Source of the DNA: Hyparrhenia diplandra
Taxonomy: Eukaryota; Streptophyta; Magnoliopsida; Poales; Poaceae
Reading direction: 5' to 3'
Assembly (NCBI GenBank): GCA_015847255.1
Contig: JADLZK010005828.1
Location: forward strand, 310,001-374,000
DNA length: 64,000 nt
Shown: piece after piece, positions 21,352 to 32,903 of the stretch
Layout of the letters: each line of letters begins with the position of its first letter
Position numbering within the stretch: position 1 is the stretch's first letter
The notes under the pieces: generated by a model
The model's input: only the letters and a program-made list of their open reading frames with translations
What the model was told of the DNA's origin: nothing
The model's database searches: none
Made by a program: the position numbers and the translations under genes

Positions 21352-24300
21352 ACATTTGTAACATCCCAGATGTTAATACACAATTAAAGTTTTAAACATG
21401 TCATCATATGCATTGCAAAGCATGCATGTTTAAATAACCTCCTATGCATTAAGTAAAATAAGTTTATTTAATTAGCAATTGTTTGTGCTCAGGGGTTAGA
21501 GTGATTTTATGTTGATCACATGTTTTTGATCCTACGTGTGTGATTGGATGAGTGTTTTTATATTTATGAATTGATGGTTTGAATTTTATCAAATTCCATT
21601 TTGAATTGGATTTGAAAACCCTAGTTTCAAACTCTAGATTTACCCCTTTTCGATATTTCAAAATCCAAGCAAAATTTGACAAAATTTTCGGAAGCTAGTT
21701 TGTAGATCTTGTTTTGTTGTACAAAAGAGGTGTACAAAGTTTTTCAAGTTTCTATATGATTTTAAAAGTAATTTTGAATTCAAATTTGTCCTTTTTGACC
21801 CCATTTCAAAAGTCATATTTAGAGGCCGAATTTGAAAATCTTTCAATTGTGAAAATTGTAGATCTTGAAAAATTAGGTCAAGTTACTTTTGAGTTTTTCG
21901 AGTTCAGTTCAAATTTGAGGAGAATTTGACAAATTTCAGAAAAGTTAGGGTTAGCATGCTACAAAGGCACGCGTGGGTTCATCGTGTTTCGCCATACCGG
22001 CGTGTCGCCGGCAATCGCCGTGGCCGCCTCGCTACGCCGCGCGCCGGCCGCGTGGTCGAAGTTGCTGGGCGGCTTCGCGAACGCCCCGCCACGCCCCCGT
22101 CCTTTTCCTTCTCCATTTAAGACGACGAGGTCGCCGGGTCCTCTTCTTCTTTCTTTCCCTCGCCGCCGCGCCGCCGACTTCACTTTTGCCGCCGGATTTC
22201 GCCGCCCTCGTTTTCACCTCTAGCCAAACCATCCCGCCATTTTTGCTCGCAAACCGTTGCGCATCGTTTGGAGTAGTTAGCGCCTTGCCTCGCGGCCCGA
22301 AAGCGCCGCCGGCGGTCTTCTTCTTCTTCGTGGTCGGCAACCGCGCCGCCGCACGCCGTCTCACCGTGGCCAAGACGCTCCGGTGAGCTTTCACGGCGAA
22401 CCAACTTGCGCCCAGCTCCGTTTCGTCATCCTAATTCTTGTGCGCTCAATGGTTTCGCAGTCGGGGTCTCAAGTCGCCGGAACGCCGCCGTTGTTATCGC
22501 CGGAACGCGCGGGCCGCCGTCATCGCCGTCAAACGAGCTCCACCATGTCCCCGACTCAACCAGCTAGAGCCTCGGTCGCGGTGAGCCTCGCACGTGCTCG
22601 AACCTTTGGTTTGGTCCCCGCCGTGCCGTAACGGCGGAACGCGCTTGCCGCCGGCGAGGTCTACCTTGCCGCCCACGCGCTGTAGTCAAATCGGTTTGGG
22701 ATCGGTTTTAGGTCGAGTGTGTGAGGGAATCGAGTCGCATTAGTGTCCTAGAGGTAGGGCGGTGCTTGGTTTCACGAGAACGCCGAGTGAGCCGCGCCGG
22801 CGAGCGAGCCGTACCACCGTGAAAACCGCCACCGCCGCCGGCGATGGAGCCGCTGCGTGCCTTAGGATGAGGGGTCCGGGGTCATGAGATCGCGGGGAGG
22901 TCAAGGGGAGTCCGTAGGTGCCCCCACGCCGCCGGAGACCTCACCGCCGCAGAAATCGCCGGCCAAGACGGCGGCCGCCCGGCCAACGGCGGAGTCCCCG
23001 CTCACGACCGTGGGCGGCTGTTTAACGGGCCGGGCCACCGCTTCGTGTGGGCCGAGCCAGGGCCACTTTCGGCCCGAAGGCCGGTTTTGTTTTAAAATTG
23101 TTTATTCATTTTTTTTTCCTTTGTTTGAATAGTGTCCGTTTTGTGATTTTCATATAAATTCATATACTTGTTCAAAAATTCTAAAATTTTTGTAGAACCT
23201 TCCTATGAGTATGTCTACCCATGAAAAATTTGAAATTTTGATTTTTAGTAGTTCTTGCATGATTTAAAAATACAATCTTTAATTGAAAAAAATGCATCTT
23301 CTATGATTTTTAGAAAATAAAATATTTATTCAAAAATCATGAAAATTTATTTGGTACTGTTTTTATGATGTGTCCTACTTGTATAAAAAGTTTGGAGTCA
23401 TTTTGAAATGTTTAAATTATTTTTCTATCTTATGCTCTATTATTTCATGTGGTTTATAAATTGTTTAGTGTCAAATAATTTAGGTTTTTGTGTGACTTTT
23501 GGGTTGTTTTGTGAATCTTGGATCATACCACAATCAAATGGTCCTTGAGAACTCCTTAGGCAATGGTGATGATATCTTGTAGGGTAGTTCAACAAGTTGG
23601 TTTTGTTGGGTTGCAACTTTATCGTGAAGGAAAGTTGTACTCAAGTGTTTATCATTTCATGCATTCATCAAGCATCATGTTTACCATTCCATCATGCTAA
23701 ATCATGCATCATCATCTACGTGTAGAATATACGAGAGTGAGATGGTTCATGATGGTCGAGCTTCAAGAAGATCCATCCACCGATGATATCGATGTCAAGT
23801 ATGACTCGGGGTGATCTCGTTAAGGAATCTAACTTTTTCCTCGCAATACAGGCAAGCCCCGGTTCATTAAACCCTTTCCTTGATATTTTAAAAGCTTATA
23901 TCACTTTTGTTTATGCTTTATTGCATTAAGTAATTAGGAGTTGAGTGATAACCTAATTGCCGCATTACCATCCTTGTTTATTTCAATACCATCCTTGATA
24001 ACTGTTTCATTTCGAAAATGCTTAGTGATGCTTAGCCCCCGCTTAATTAGTTAAGCTTTTTCATCAAAATGTTTTATTTGAGAAGATGGTACCTTTTTTT
24101 TTGGAAAAGAAAGAGAATAGTGATGAATTTGAGATCGGACGGGACGTAGGTTGAAAGCCGGCGGGATACCTAGCCGTGCTTGTCCCGTGTTGGTCGTTTA
24201 AGGACCGTCCGTTGTTTGGCCCGAGTGAAATCGGGACGTTTTGAACGCATTTTGCGCCCGAGACCTTTTTGGTCAATGGCACGTCGACCGGAGCGATCAC

Positions 24301-25265
24301 ACCGGGTCGGTCGACCCTAACTAGCCACATGCCCCGGTAAGCTCGATCTCGGGGGTGTGCCAAATCGAACGGACAACCGCGCAAGACCGGGAGTGGAGAG
24401 ATGGCGGGAGTAGCATGTACCCACCCTCTTGGTCAAACCGTCATTAGGGACGGGGTAGGGAGGTGGAGTAATGTGCTCTCGGGTGGCGATGGACCCGATC
24501 CGTTTTGGACGAACCGAGTGAGGGTTGATATATGCAAGCTTAAGTGCTACATATGTCGTGTGGTTAGGGATCCCCTACCGGTATAATCGGTTCATGAATC
24601 GCCGTTGCTTCGGTTATGGAGACCCGATTCCCCGACCTTCATCGTAGTAAATGATGGAATATGTTTTTGAGGAAAGAAAGTTGGAATAAGAAAATATGTT
24701 TGCTCTAGAATAGGATAATCTAGAGTATATGAGCTACTAATCGAATTAAAAATATTGAAAGTAAGGATTCACTTATAGTAAGCTTTTCTCGCAAAAGAGA
24801 TCTTGATTCTTGCTAAAGCCTTACCTTGACTCCTAAAACCAAAGCATTCCCGAGTCTTCTCCTCTTTTCTTGGTCGGGTAAGTCTTGTTGAGTACTCCCG
24901 TACTCGGGGTTTGTTAACCCTTGTTGCGTGTGTTGACTCGTCTTTGTTAACCAAGGTTATGTCGGTGGGCGCGACATGATCCGGTTGTCTTCTAGTCTAC
25001 TCGGCTTCCATAAAATTAATTAAGTTAAGTTTACTCAAATGTAACTTACTCACATTTTATAAAATTAATGTTATTATTCTTCCGCACTCGATCTATATTT
25101 TTGTAACAAATGTTGTAATGTTGTAGCTACTACTTTGTTGATCCTGGTATGAGTTATCAACGAGGGGCTTCTTAAGTTATCGGGTGTATCCGCGCGGTAC
25201 CGCCGAGGTCTTTGGGACAATGACGGTGCGGTGCCCTTGTAATTAGGAGGTTCTGTTACAACATT
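21352..25265. mobile_element. 3.9-kb solo LTR with 5-bp target duplication
   Basis: The LTR runs from TGTAACATCCCAG at 21357 to GGTTCTGTTACA at 25260 (3904 bp). It is flanked by ACATT at 21352-21356 and 25261-25265. It has no internal coding region, primer site or polypurine tract, so it is a solo LTR left by LTR-LTR recombination. The length, the TGTAACA start and the interior GAGTACTCCCGTACTCGGGG block resemble long LTRs of rice gypsy families such as the RIRE3/RIRE8 type; the exact family is not established. The middle part (21960-23080) is GC-rich and yields spurious open frames. Confidence 0.85.
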
Positions 25266-26263
25266 GTGTAAAGGGAAATAATAATAGACTGTTGATGCTG
25301 GGTCCCTTATTATGGACTACTTTTGCCATATACATTGAGCTTGCTATCCCGGTGTTCTACACGCACTCCCACAGCTCTGGTTTGCTTGCTTTGCAAAAGT
25401 CAGTTGCGTTCACTAACCTCTTCTGAATTATCAGTAGGAGCTGTGTTGGCAGCAATCTATGGATCGCACGTTGATCCTTTGCTTCCGTTATGAATTATAA
25501 ACGCCCTGTTCAGCTATGGTTACTGCGATACCATAGTTGGTGTGCTCGTTAGGGAGGAACAAATAGCGATCCATTTGGACTCTGTTAATATTCAGCTGAA
25601 ACGGCACTTGTTGTTTAAACTTTCATCCAATTGCATTGGTGAGAGTATTCAGCAATAATTTCCAGAGTGGGAAAAGGCAGAACAACAACTAAAGAGTGGC
25701 AACAAAGCAAACTTTATTAGGAGTGACAAGGATAAGCCGTAAGCGTAGGAGAGACAACAGGCATAGCTTGTCATGCCTGTTACTAGTTTTGTTTATGCTA
25801 ACTGGGTCAACATATTCTCTATAGATAGAGTAACGGCATGAGACAGGAGATGCTCACTTTCATGTTTGGTTTGCCTCTTCCGTCTGCAAAGGTTAACAAC
25901 CTGTCTACCTCCTAGTCTATTGTGAGCCATAAGAATTATGCAGACACTAACAGATTTGACCTCGTAGGCCCTTAGTTACAGTGTTGCACCTTACTTGCCC
26001 CTGTTTTTGTTGAGGCAACTGCTTTCAGGGACTATAGGATTCGGTTAAAATTTGATTGAAATCCTAAGAACTCAGATCCTAATACCTCACTTTCCATGCT
26101 CCTAGTCTGGATAGTTTTCTTGTATATAGATGTGGCAATCACGGCCAGTAACTGTAGAATAAGAGTTTTGGCAATTCACCTTTCGACTCAACATACCGGT
26201 AGCAGAATCTTGGGAATAATAATTTGCATGTAGCTGGAAAATTATGGACCGAGAGAGAATCTA
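25266..26263. other. 3' flank of the LACTB2-like gene
   Basis: No open frame with splice support. Part of it should be the 3' UTR of the minus-strand gene ending at 26264. The remainder, next to the solo LTR, shows nothing I recognise. Confidence 0.4.
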
Positions 26264-29200
26264 TCATAGCTTGCAATAGTTCCTTCTGAGAGCACAAGCG
26301 ATTGCAAGACCACCAGCAAGGGCACTTGCCGCAAGGATAGCTGGGGAGCTCCTGGAATGCACATATGCCACCGCCCAACGGAATATGAAATGCACTCCAC
26401 AGCTTTCCTTAAAGTTTTCCAATGAGAAGTCCTGCATATATCAGAGTTGTTAATCTTGCTATTTCGGCAGTGCCTTGGTGGACAATCTAAATATTCATCT
26501 GATTATTACAAGATTTTGTTCCCCTTCATTAAATTGTTCAGTGTTATGCACAAAATAAAACAAAAAATGGTGAACAGAGCAGCTTAAATGCAATCAAAAC
26601 ACGGAATGTGAAGATCCTTTTTCCAATACTTGCCATCAAACTTTAGAGATAAAATCATCACAACTTCGTCTGAACATTTCCAAAGAGAAATCCTGCATGA
26701 TAATCCCCAAAATATTTGATTAAACTAAGTAGTCCAGCATGATAACCCCCAAAATATTTGATTAAACTAAGTAATTGGCAGTATGACTGAAAATCAGTTC
26801 TAGCAACAAGACAGAGGTCAAATGAGGAGAAAGAAAAAACTTGTTCTGGAGGGAAAAACCTCCCGAAACATTACAGTTAAGGTAGAAATTTCCTCAAACT
26901 GTAGGGTCAAGAAAAGGCTCCGAAAGGTGGCTGCACAGCCGCATAGGGACATGCCTGCATCACGTGTATCTCTGCACAGTTACACAGTGAGGGGCCCTTT
27001 TTTTGTGTGTGCAAGCCTGGGCTTGAAACCTCACCAGCAGCCTCCCAACTAGAGGTCCTACCACCCGCTATCACTATGTTTGTCAGGTCAAATGAGGAAA
27101 AACATAACTCCACAAATCATCTAATGGAAGCTAGCACAAACTTATACTATTAAGGCCAGCCACATCCGTACACTCAATGGTGTTTCCAATTATACCCTTT
27201 TAAATGAAAATCCAGATGGGATCCTCTCCCAACATAGTTACACTTCAAAAAAAAAAAAAAAAAAAAAAAAAAACTTGTGAAAAATGGGTCATTACAATTT
27301 TAATGTGGCAAAATACAAACCAAGCTCTAGCCCAATCATGTGGATATAATCATCTAAATCAGCAATTGTTGGGAGTAAAAATTATCTATTTGACTAAATG
27401 ATCATTCTGCAGTACTTTCCCTACACTATCGATCATTTACACTTTTACCATATCAAATATAACAGATTATTCATAAATCTGGAATAATCTTTATCTTCTT
27501 TAATACAGGGAAAGGTGTATCTCAGAGGATGGTAATATTTCTAATACTCACCTTGGGCAATTTATGTAGGGAGTTCAGATGATCAACATGAAGGCGAACA
27601 TTGAAAGAAGCAGGAATCCATAACTTCCTGTCGACATCACTGTAAGTCTTGGAAACTATATCAAACAAAGTTTGGGCCCCATTCTCTATGGATTGCAGAA
27701 TGGATGCTTCTCTAGCCCTTCGATTCCTGGGTAAACACAGACTGGATCAGAATGTGTACAGTCTTGAAAAAGGCATATTGTTTTTTTAAATGAAAATCCC
27801 TTAATATAGGGTAAGAAGTAAGCAGGCTACATTTGAATTGGATATGGGAAAAAAATTCAAAAGCAAATAAGAAGAACAGAACTTGTAATATGTGCATATA
27901 GCCTGTAGAACATGATCCAATGAAGCCAGGGAGTGATAAAGTTTCTTATTTCTTAAAAAAATTGTATAAAGAAATGATTAGTTCTCCATGCCTGAGGTAT
28001 CCACAAAGCATATACTTGGGCCATAGGTTGATCCTTCCATGCATTGGAATTAATACATGTGGTGACAAGTCCAAGAATTTGTATGTAGTTTCAAAATAAT
28101 CCTGCACATTCAAATCAAACCATTCTGAGCACTATTCAGTATGTTCTGGAGGGAAGAGTGCACATGAAGGAAGAATGGGGGCACATATTCCATTCAGCTG
28201 CACAGAGTGCAGTGATGCCACATTGCTATTTTAACCTTCCAGGTTACAAAAAAAAAGTACCATTACCTTCATGTTGCCACCACTTCTACTGTCCAAAGTT
28301 GCACTTCCATGCCTGCAAATGGGTAAAAAAAACATCTTTTAAGAACTGCACATGCGTGATGCATTTAAGTTTAGAGTACATAGCATACTAATGTTGACTC
28401 TACTACTTCGTTTTAAAGATTAGTTATGTTCCTTTTGGCCATGTTTTAATCTAGAACCATTTAATGATGGTGTTTCAGGAAACAAAAACAAAATGCAATA
28501 TTGCTTGCAATAGCAAAGGGCGATAAATCAAGTCAACTTGCATCTTAAAACACAGCTATTTAGGTTCCAAATAGACAAAAGAAAAACAGGCATATTTCAT
28601 TCCTACAAAATTCCAGCACTTCCAAATGTCCACAAAGGTTTGATTCGTTTCTCTTTTTAATAAACTTTAGTTCAGGATGAAAAAAGTCAAGAAATGTGTA
28701 AATTTACTGCAGGGTGGTGTGCATATATGTACTGTGCATGAGAATTGTCACTGTGATCTTTAAATAGGAATGGCACATGAGTATTTGGCTAACAAGTTAA
28801 CATTTTAAAGGTGATGTCATAATTATAGTTGAATTCACACTTAAAGATCATATATCATCTCCCTAAGCTACCAATAATAATCTGAACAGTGCTTACCCTA
28901 CACAATGATCTCCAACAACCAATGTATTGGTATTTACATGGAGAAGCCCCATATGACCATCTGTATGACCCTAGAATTCAAATACGGTGAGGAATTAAGA
29001 ACAAATAAATACACAGAAATATAATATACAAGCAATGCATCACTTTAGTATTGATCAAATAAAAACAAACTAGAGTTGCATACATTGGTCTAATTAACAA
29101 AAGGGGAAAAATATCCAGAAAGTGTAAAGTTGAGTAAAATTTCGAAGTATTCTTTATAGAAAAAGACAATTAATAATCGATATTTGGAGTTAAGATCACA

Positions 29201-32200
29201 TCAGGAAATGGACCCAGAATCTGAAATAAAACAAGATACATTTCTCTTATGTCATAGTTCAGGATCCCCTTGTTTTGATAATATATTTGCCTCTGAAGTC
29301 TGAACAACTGCAATACAAAATGTTTAGTAGCAACCAAACACTATAAATGTATTACTATCAACTTCTACATACTATTTTTATAGGTTGATGTTCTTGATTT
29401 GGCCCTAAATAGACCTAGTAGCTAGGAAAATAAGTTAAATACTTCAGAAACTTTGTAATTATTGGACCATTTGAATGCATTATCATGTGTTAAGAGCTCA
29501 ACAGAAGAAAGTTCTTCTTACCAGCAAGTATGGTATAACAAATTGTAAGCAAAAAACACAAATGGGAGAAAAATTAGCCAAGAGCATTATACTCACTGGT
29601 GCAAAAACAACTTGAAGTTCTTGATCACCTATGCATATCTTTTCACCACCAGTTACTGAAGTGTAGTCAATCTGCCAATTTCCTATACATGGCATCATGC
29701 ACATTAAGATGAACGAAACATGGGCATCAGGGCATGGATAACATAAACAAACAGAGAAAAAGAATATCGTATGAGCTAAATCACACACATGCGGTGCAGC
29801 ACAGCTTAAGTTAGGGAAATGACAATAATAGTCTAAAATGATTGTGTGATACACTAGATTATTAAGAGTCTATGATCATTTAGGAAAACCCTGAAATGCA
29901 GGAGACCTATCTGGCTGAGGACAAAGGATCTGTAATCCAACCTTACGCAGATGTAGCAAAAACTAAGTTGATTTCCCAATATTCACAGCCAGGTGACCAG
30001 GCCTAAATATGGTAATCTAAGGAGATGTGGAAGGTATAAAGAGAGAAGTGCCAGATTGGTAGTTGGGTTCAGACTTCAGAGTAATAAAACTTGACAGATA
30101 CTTCCTCGTTTATTCAAGTATCATGCTTAACAAATTTCAGAACCTCAGAAATAAGGAGATGAACACATTTCTGCCATGATGATGACAAGTTTTACAATAT
30201 TGGCAAAAGAAATCGAATGTGTAGGTTATCACCTTTCCCAATGCGATCCATTGTACTTTGGTGTGTCAGAAGAACAGCATCAGGATTGCATCTCTGAACG
30301 ACTGAAAGACCTACAATTTTGAACCAAATGGATTCAGTTTGTTTATGATGCATAGCATAGATAGACCTGACAGTAATTGACTACAGAAGGTACTATAGCA
30401 TGATTACATTTCACCACCTCGATTTGATACACCTGGATACGGTCTTAATTAGAACAAAATTGGAATATTAAAGAGCAAACAAAATGTTCAATAAATATTT
30501 TTCATCGTACCCTCAATGTGATCATGATGATGGTGTGTAACAAGAACTAGTAACCTTCTTGGAAGGGAATTGACAAAATCTGCAAGCTGAATATGATAAG
30601 AATGTAATTAGACAATAGAATGGAAGAACCAGTACATGCAAAAGGACGGCTTCTACTCAGAGTAAACATTCTAATAAACAAACCATGGTGTCTGCAGGTC
30701 TGCATACAGTGTTATTCTACAGAAACAATTGGAACATTTTGAAAAGGTAATATTTTATCAAGAAGTCTCATAATGATTCTGTCCCTGGTGTCATCCTTTT
30801 GTATTTTTTGCTACTTCTACTATGCTGTGATATCTACAGTAATAATCAGGCACTAATCCTTTCCTCATAAAGCTACGGGCAAATCTTGAGGCCTCAAGGA
30901 AATAAGGGCGCATGAAGAAGACTGTCAGTACTCAGTAATATAGGTCTAGCATGTAAGGAACTGCAGCAAATAAATACGGGAAGACACCTTCTGAAATTCT
31001 ACAATCTAATTAAAACAAACAAATCTAAGGTGGGAAATGCACTTCATAAGACAGTGATGTTAAAGATACTTACATGTATGCACATTGGTTTTTCTAAAGA
31101 ACACACTCTAATGAAATTTTCTCTTACCTCTGCATGAACATGAGAGCTGCATCCAGGATCTATAAGCAGAGCTTCCCCCGAAGCAAAAAATTCAGAACAT
31201 GTAGATCCACCAGCACCATTGGTTGATCGTACTACCACAAGATTAGTTGTACGGAATGGCGCTAGTGTCCTACTCTTCATAGGTACAAGTGTTATTCCAG
31301 GTGGGTATTCCTATTGAACAATGCATTTCAGGACTGGGAAACTATCTCTTATCTCTCACTATATGGCATGAATTAAAAGGGGGAGGGTGATACCTGGGAG
31401 GGCAATGCAGGATAAGCTGTGCGGTTTGATGACAGCTCTGAATTCAAAAGTCCAATATATGCATACTGTCCTATGCGTTCATTACCTGGCTTCGCTTCTG
31501 AAAGCAACCTCAATGCACACTCCTTGGGCATCCATTTACATGACTCTGTCATGGGAAACACATGATGGTCAAGCAATTCCCTCTTCAGAAACACTAAACA
31601 CTAAGCATCTGACCTTGTAGAACATCCAATTTCGACTCAAGAGACCCGATGATGTAGACCGTGTTAATGCCAGCGTCCGGGCCAAACTCTGCTTCCTCCA
31701 CATACTTGAGGAGCCTCCACTCCACACGCATCCCATCCGGGAAGCCGAATTGGTCAAAAATCTACGAGAAACCATCATTTAGAACAAAGTTTGCCGAAAT
31801 TGAGCTGCCAAAAAAATTACAGGTCGAGATCGAGGAGGAGCCACTTTGAGAACTAGTTTGCTGTTGCTAAAAACTCTAGCCACGGGTAACAACTGCAGCA
31901 GAGCGCAAAAAAATTGCTCTGTAACTCGGCTAATGGGTAGGTCACCTGATCAAGGGCGGCGGACACGTCGAGGCGCGAGAGGTCGAGGCGGCCAGCGACA
32001 GAGTCCGCACCGCCGATGGCCACCTCCGACCGGGGTGTCCCCACGAGTGGCGCGAGGGGCGCGGACGGGAGGTCGTAGAGATCGCTGTCGACGAAGCGCC
32101 GGTAGTCCTCTTCCTCATCGGGTGGGGATGGCGGGCGCGGCTGCTGGACGACGAGGAACTCGCCGGTCGAGGGGACCGTGATCGCCGCCGCAAGCCTGTA

Positions 32201-32214
32201 GGAGGGGAGCCCAT
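26264..32214 (-). CDS. LACTB2-like metallo-beta-lactamase-fold hydrolase
   Basis: Twelve exons, from 5' to 3': 32214-31946, 31761-31614, 31545-31394, 31310-31128, 30586-30511, 30310-30233, 29682-29597, 28970-28897, 28312-28267, 28101-27992, 27726-27552 and 26431-26264. They give about 521 residues. The first part resembles a Nudix-like N-terminal region (AITVPSTGEFLVVQQ). The metallo-beta-lactamase domain carries the zinc motif THHHHDHIEG, APGHTDGH, VGDHCVG and PMHGR. This matches plant relatives of LACTB2, a zinc-dependent endoribonuclease in animals. The C-terminus ends in a hydrophobic stretch (AILAASALAGGLAIACAL) before RRNYCKL, like a tail anchor. The ATG at 32214 (MGSP) is out of frame with the rest by one base; one extra C in the CCCC run would fix it (plus-strand GGGG at 32204-32207). 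Intron 10 uses a GC donor. Confidence 0.9.
26636..26692 (-). CDS. Possible alternative last exon of the LACTB2-like gene
   Basis: Upstream of the normal last exon, a second acceptor (ATCATGCAG) opens a frame encoding DFSLEMFRRSCDDFISKV and a stop. It parallels DFSLENFKESCGVHF, the start of the normal last exon. Splicing exon 11 to it would be in frame and would give a protein without the hydrophobic C-terminal tail. It looks like a duplicated exon. Its use is inferred; a decayed duplicate is the alternative. Confidence 0.5.
   Translation of the reverse strand, partial: DFSLEMFRRSCDDFISKV
27247..27273 (+). repeat. Poly-A tract of 27 bases
   Basis: An uninterrupted A run inside intron 11 of the LACTB2-like gene. 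It could be the tail of an old retroposed insert or a mononucleotide microsatellite. Confidence 0.9.
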
Positions 32215-32903
32215 CTTCTCGTCGCCGCGCTGCTGTGAAGTGATTGCTGGTAGGTGGTTGTTGGGACTAGCGGCCGGGTGTTTACAGGAGACTAGGCGAG
32301 CCCGAGCTCCCTAGCTTCATCCGCGCAGGCAGGCGGGCAGGCGGGGCGAGCTGAGCTATGGCAGCAGACAGCAACCTGCACGCCTGGCTGGCGCGTTCCG
32401 TGCTTGGGAGTAAACGGACTGGGTCCACTGGGCCACAAGTCACATGGATACGGCAAAATTCCATCGACAGGAAACGCAGTGAGATACCAATCACAATTCG
32501 CAATATGGATCCAGATGAAGAGCGAGCGGGACTTTCTACCATTTTTTTGATTTAAAAAAGAAGCATTCTATTTTCAGGAGACAAGAGTTCACCTATACAC
32601 GAGAAACGACGAAATTGGAGAACAAAAAACGAAAAACTTATCTCCAGAAACATCGACGGGTTCATTGTTTCTGAATTCTGATTGATGACAGGGGAGCAGG
32701 AGATGAGGGGAAGCAAAGCTAAACTACTGCTCGAACACATCCCCTCACTGCACACACAAGTCACCTACGATTGGCACTGTTGTCATTCGCTTATTTCTGA
32801 AACTACATGAAACTGGAAAGTGTCTCCAGGTCCAAGGATTCTCGGTTGTGTCCTTGGCTGTCAATCACCAAAACGGCACAGCAACATGACTAGCAGAAGC
32901 ACA
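32215..32903 (-). promoter_or_regulatory. Upstream region of the LACTB2-like gene, after the pGlcT 3' end
   Basis: Only about 690 bases separate the pGlcT stop from the LACTB2-like start. The interval must hold the pGlcT 3' UTR and the LACTB2-like promoter and 5' UTR. The proximal 150 bases are GC-rich. In the frame of the LACTB2-like protein an in-frame TAG lies about 70 bases upstream of the ATG, so no earlier in-frame start rescues the shifted first exon. Confidence 0.5.

Noticed and set aside
21973..22631. Open frames in the GC-rich middle of the solo LTR
   Set aside because: They lie wholly within an LTR bounded by a target duplication and have no gag or pol motif.
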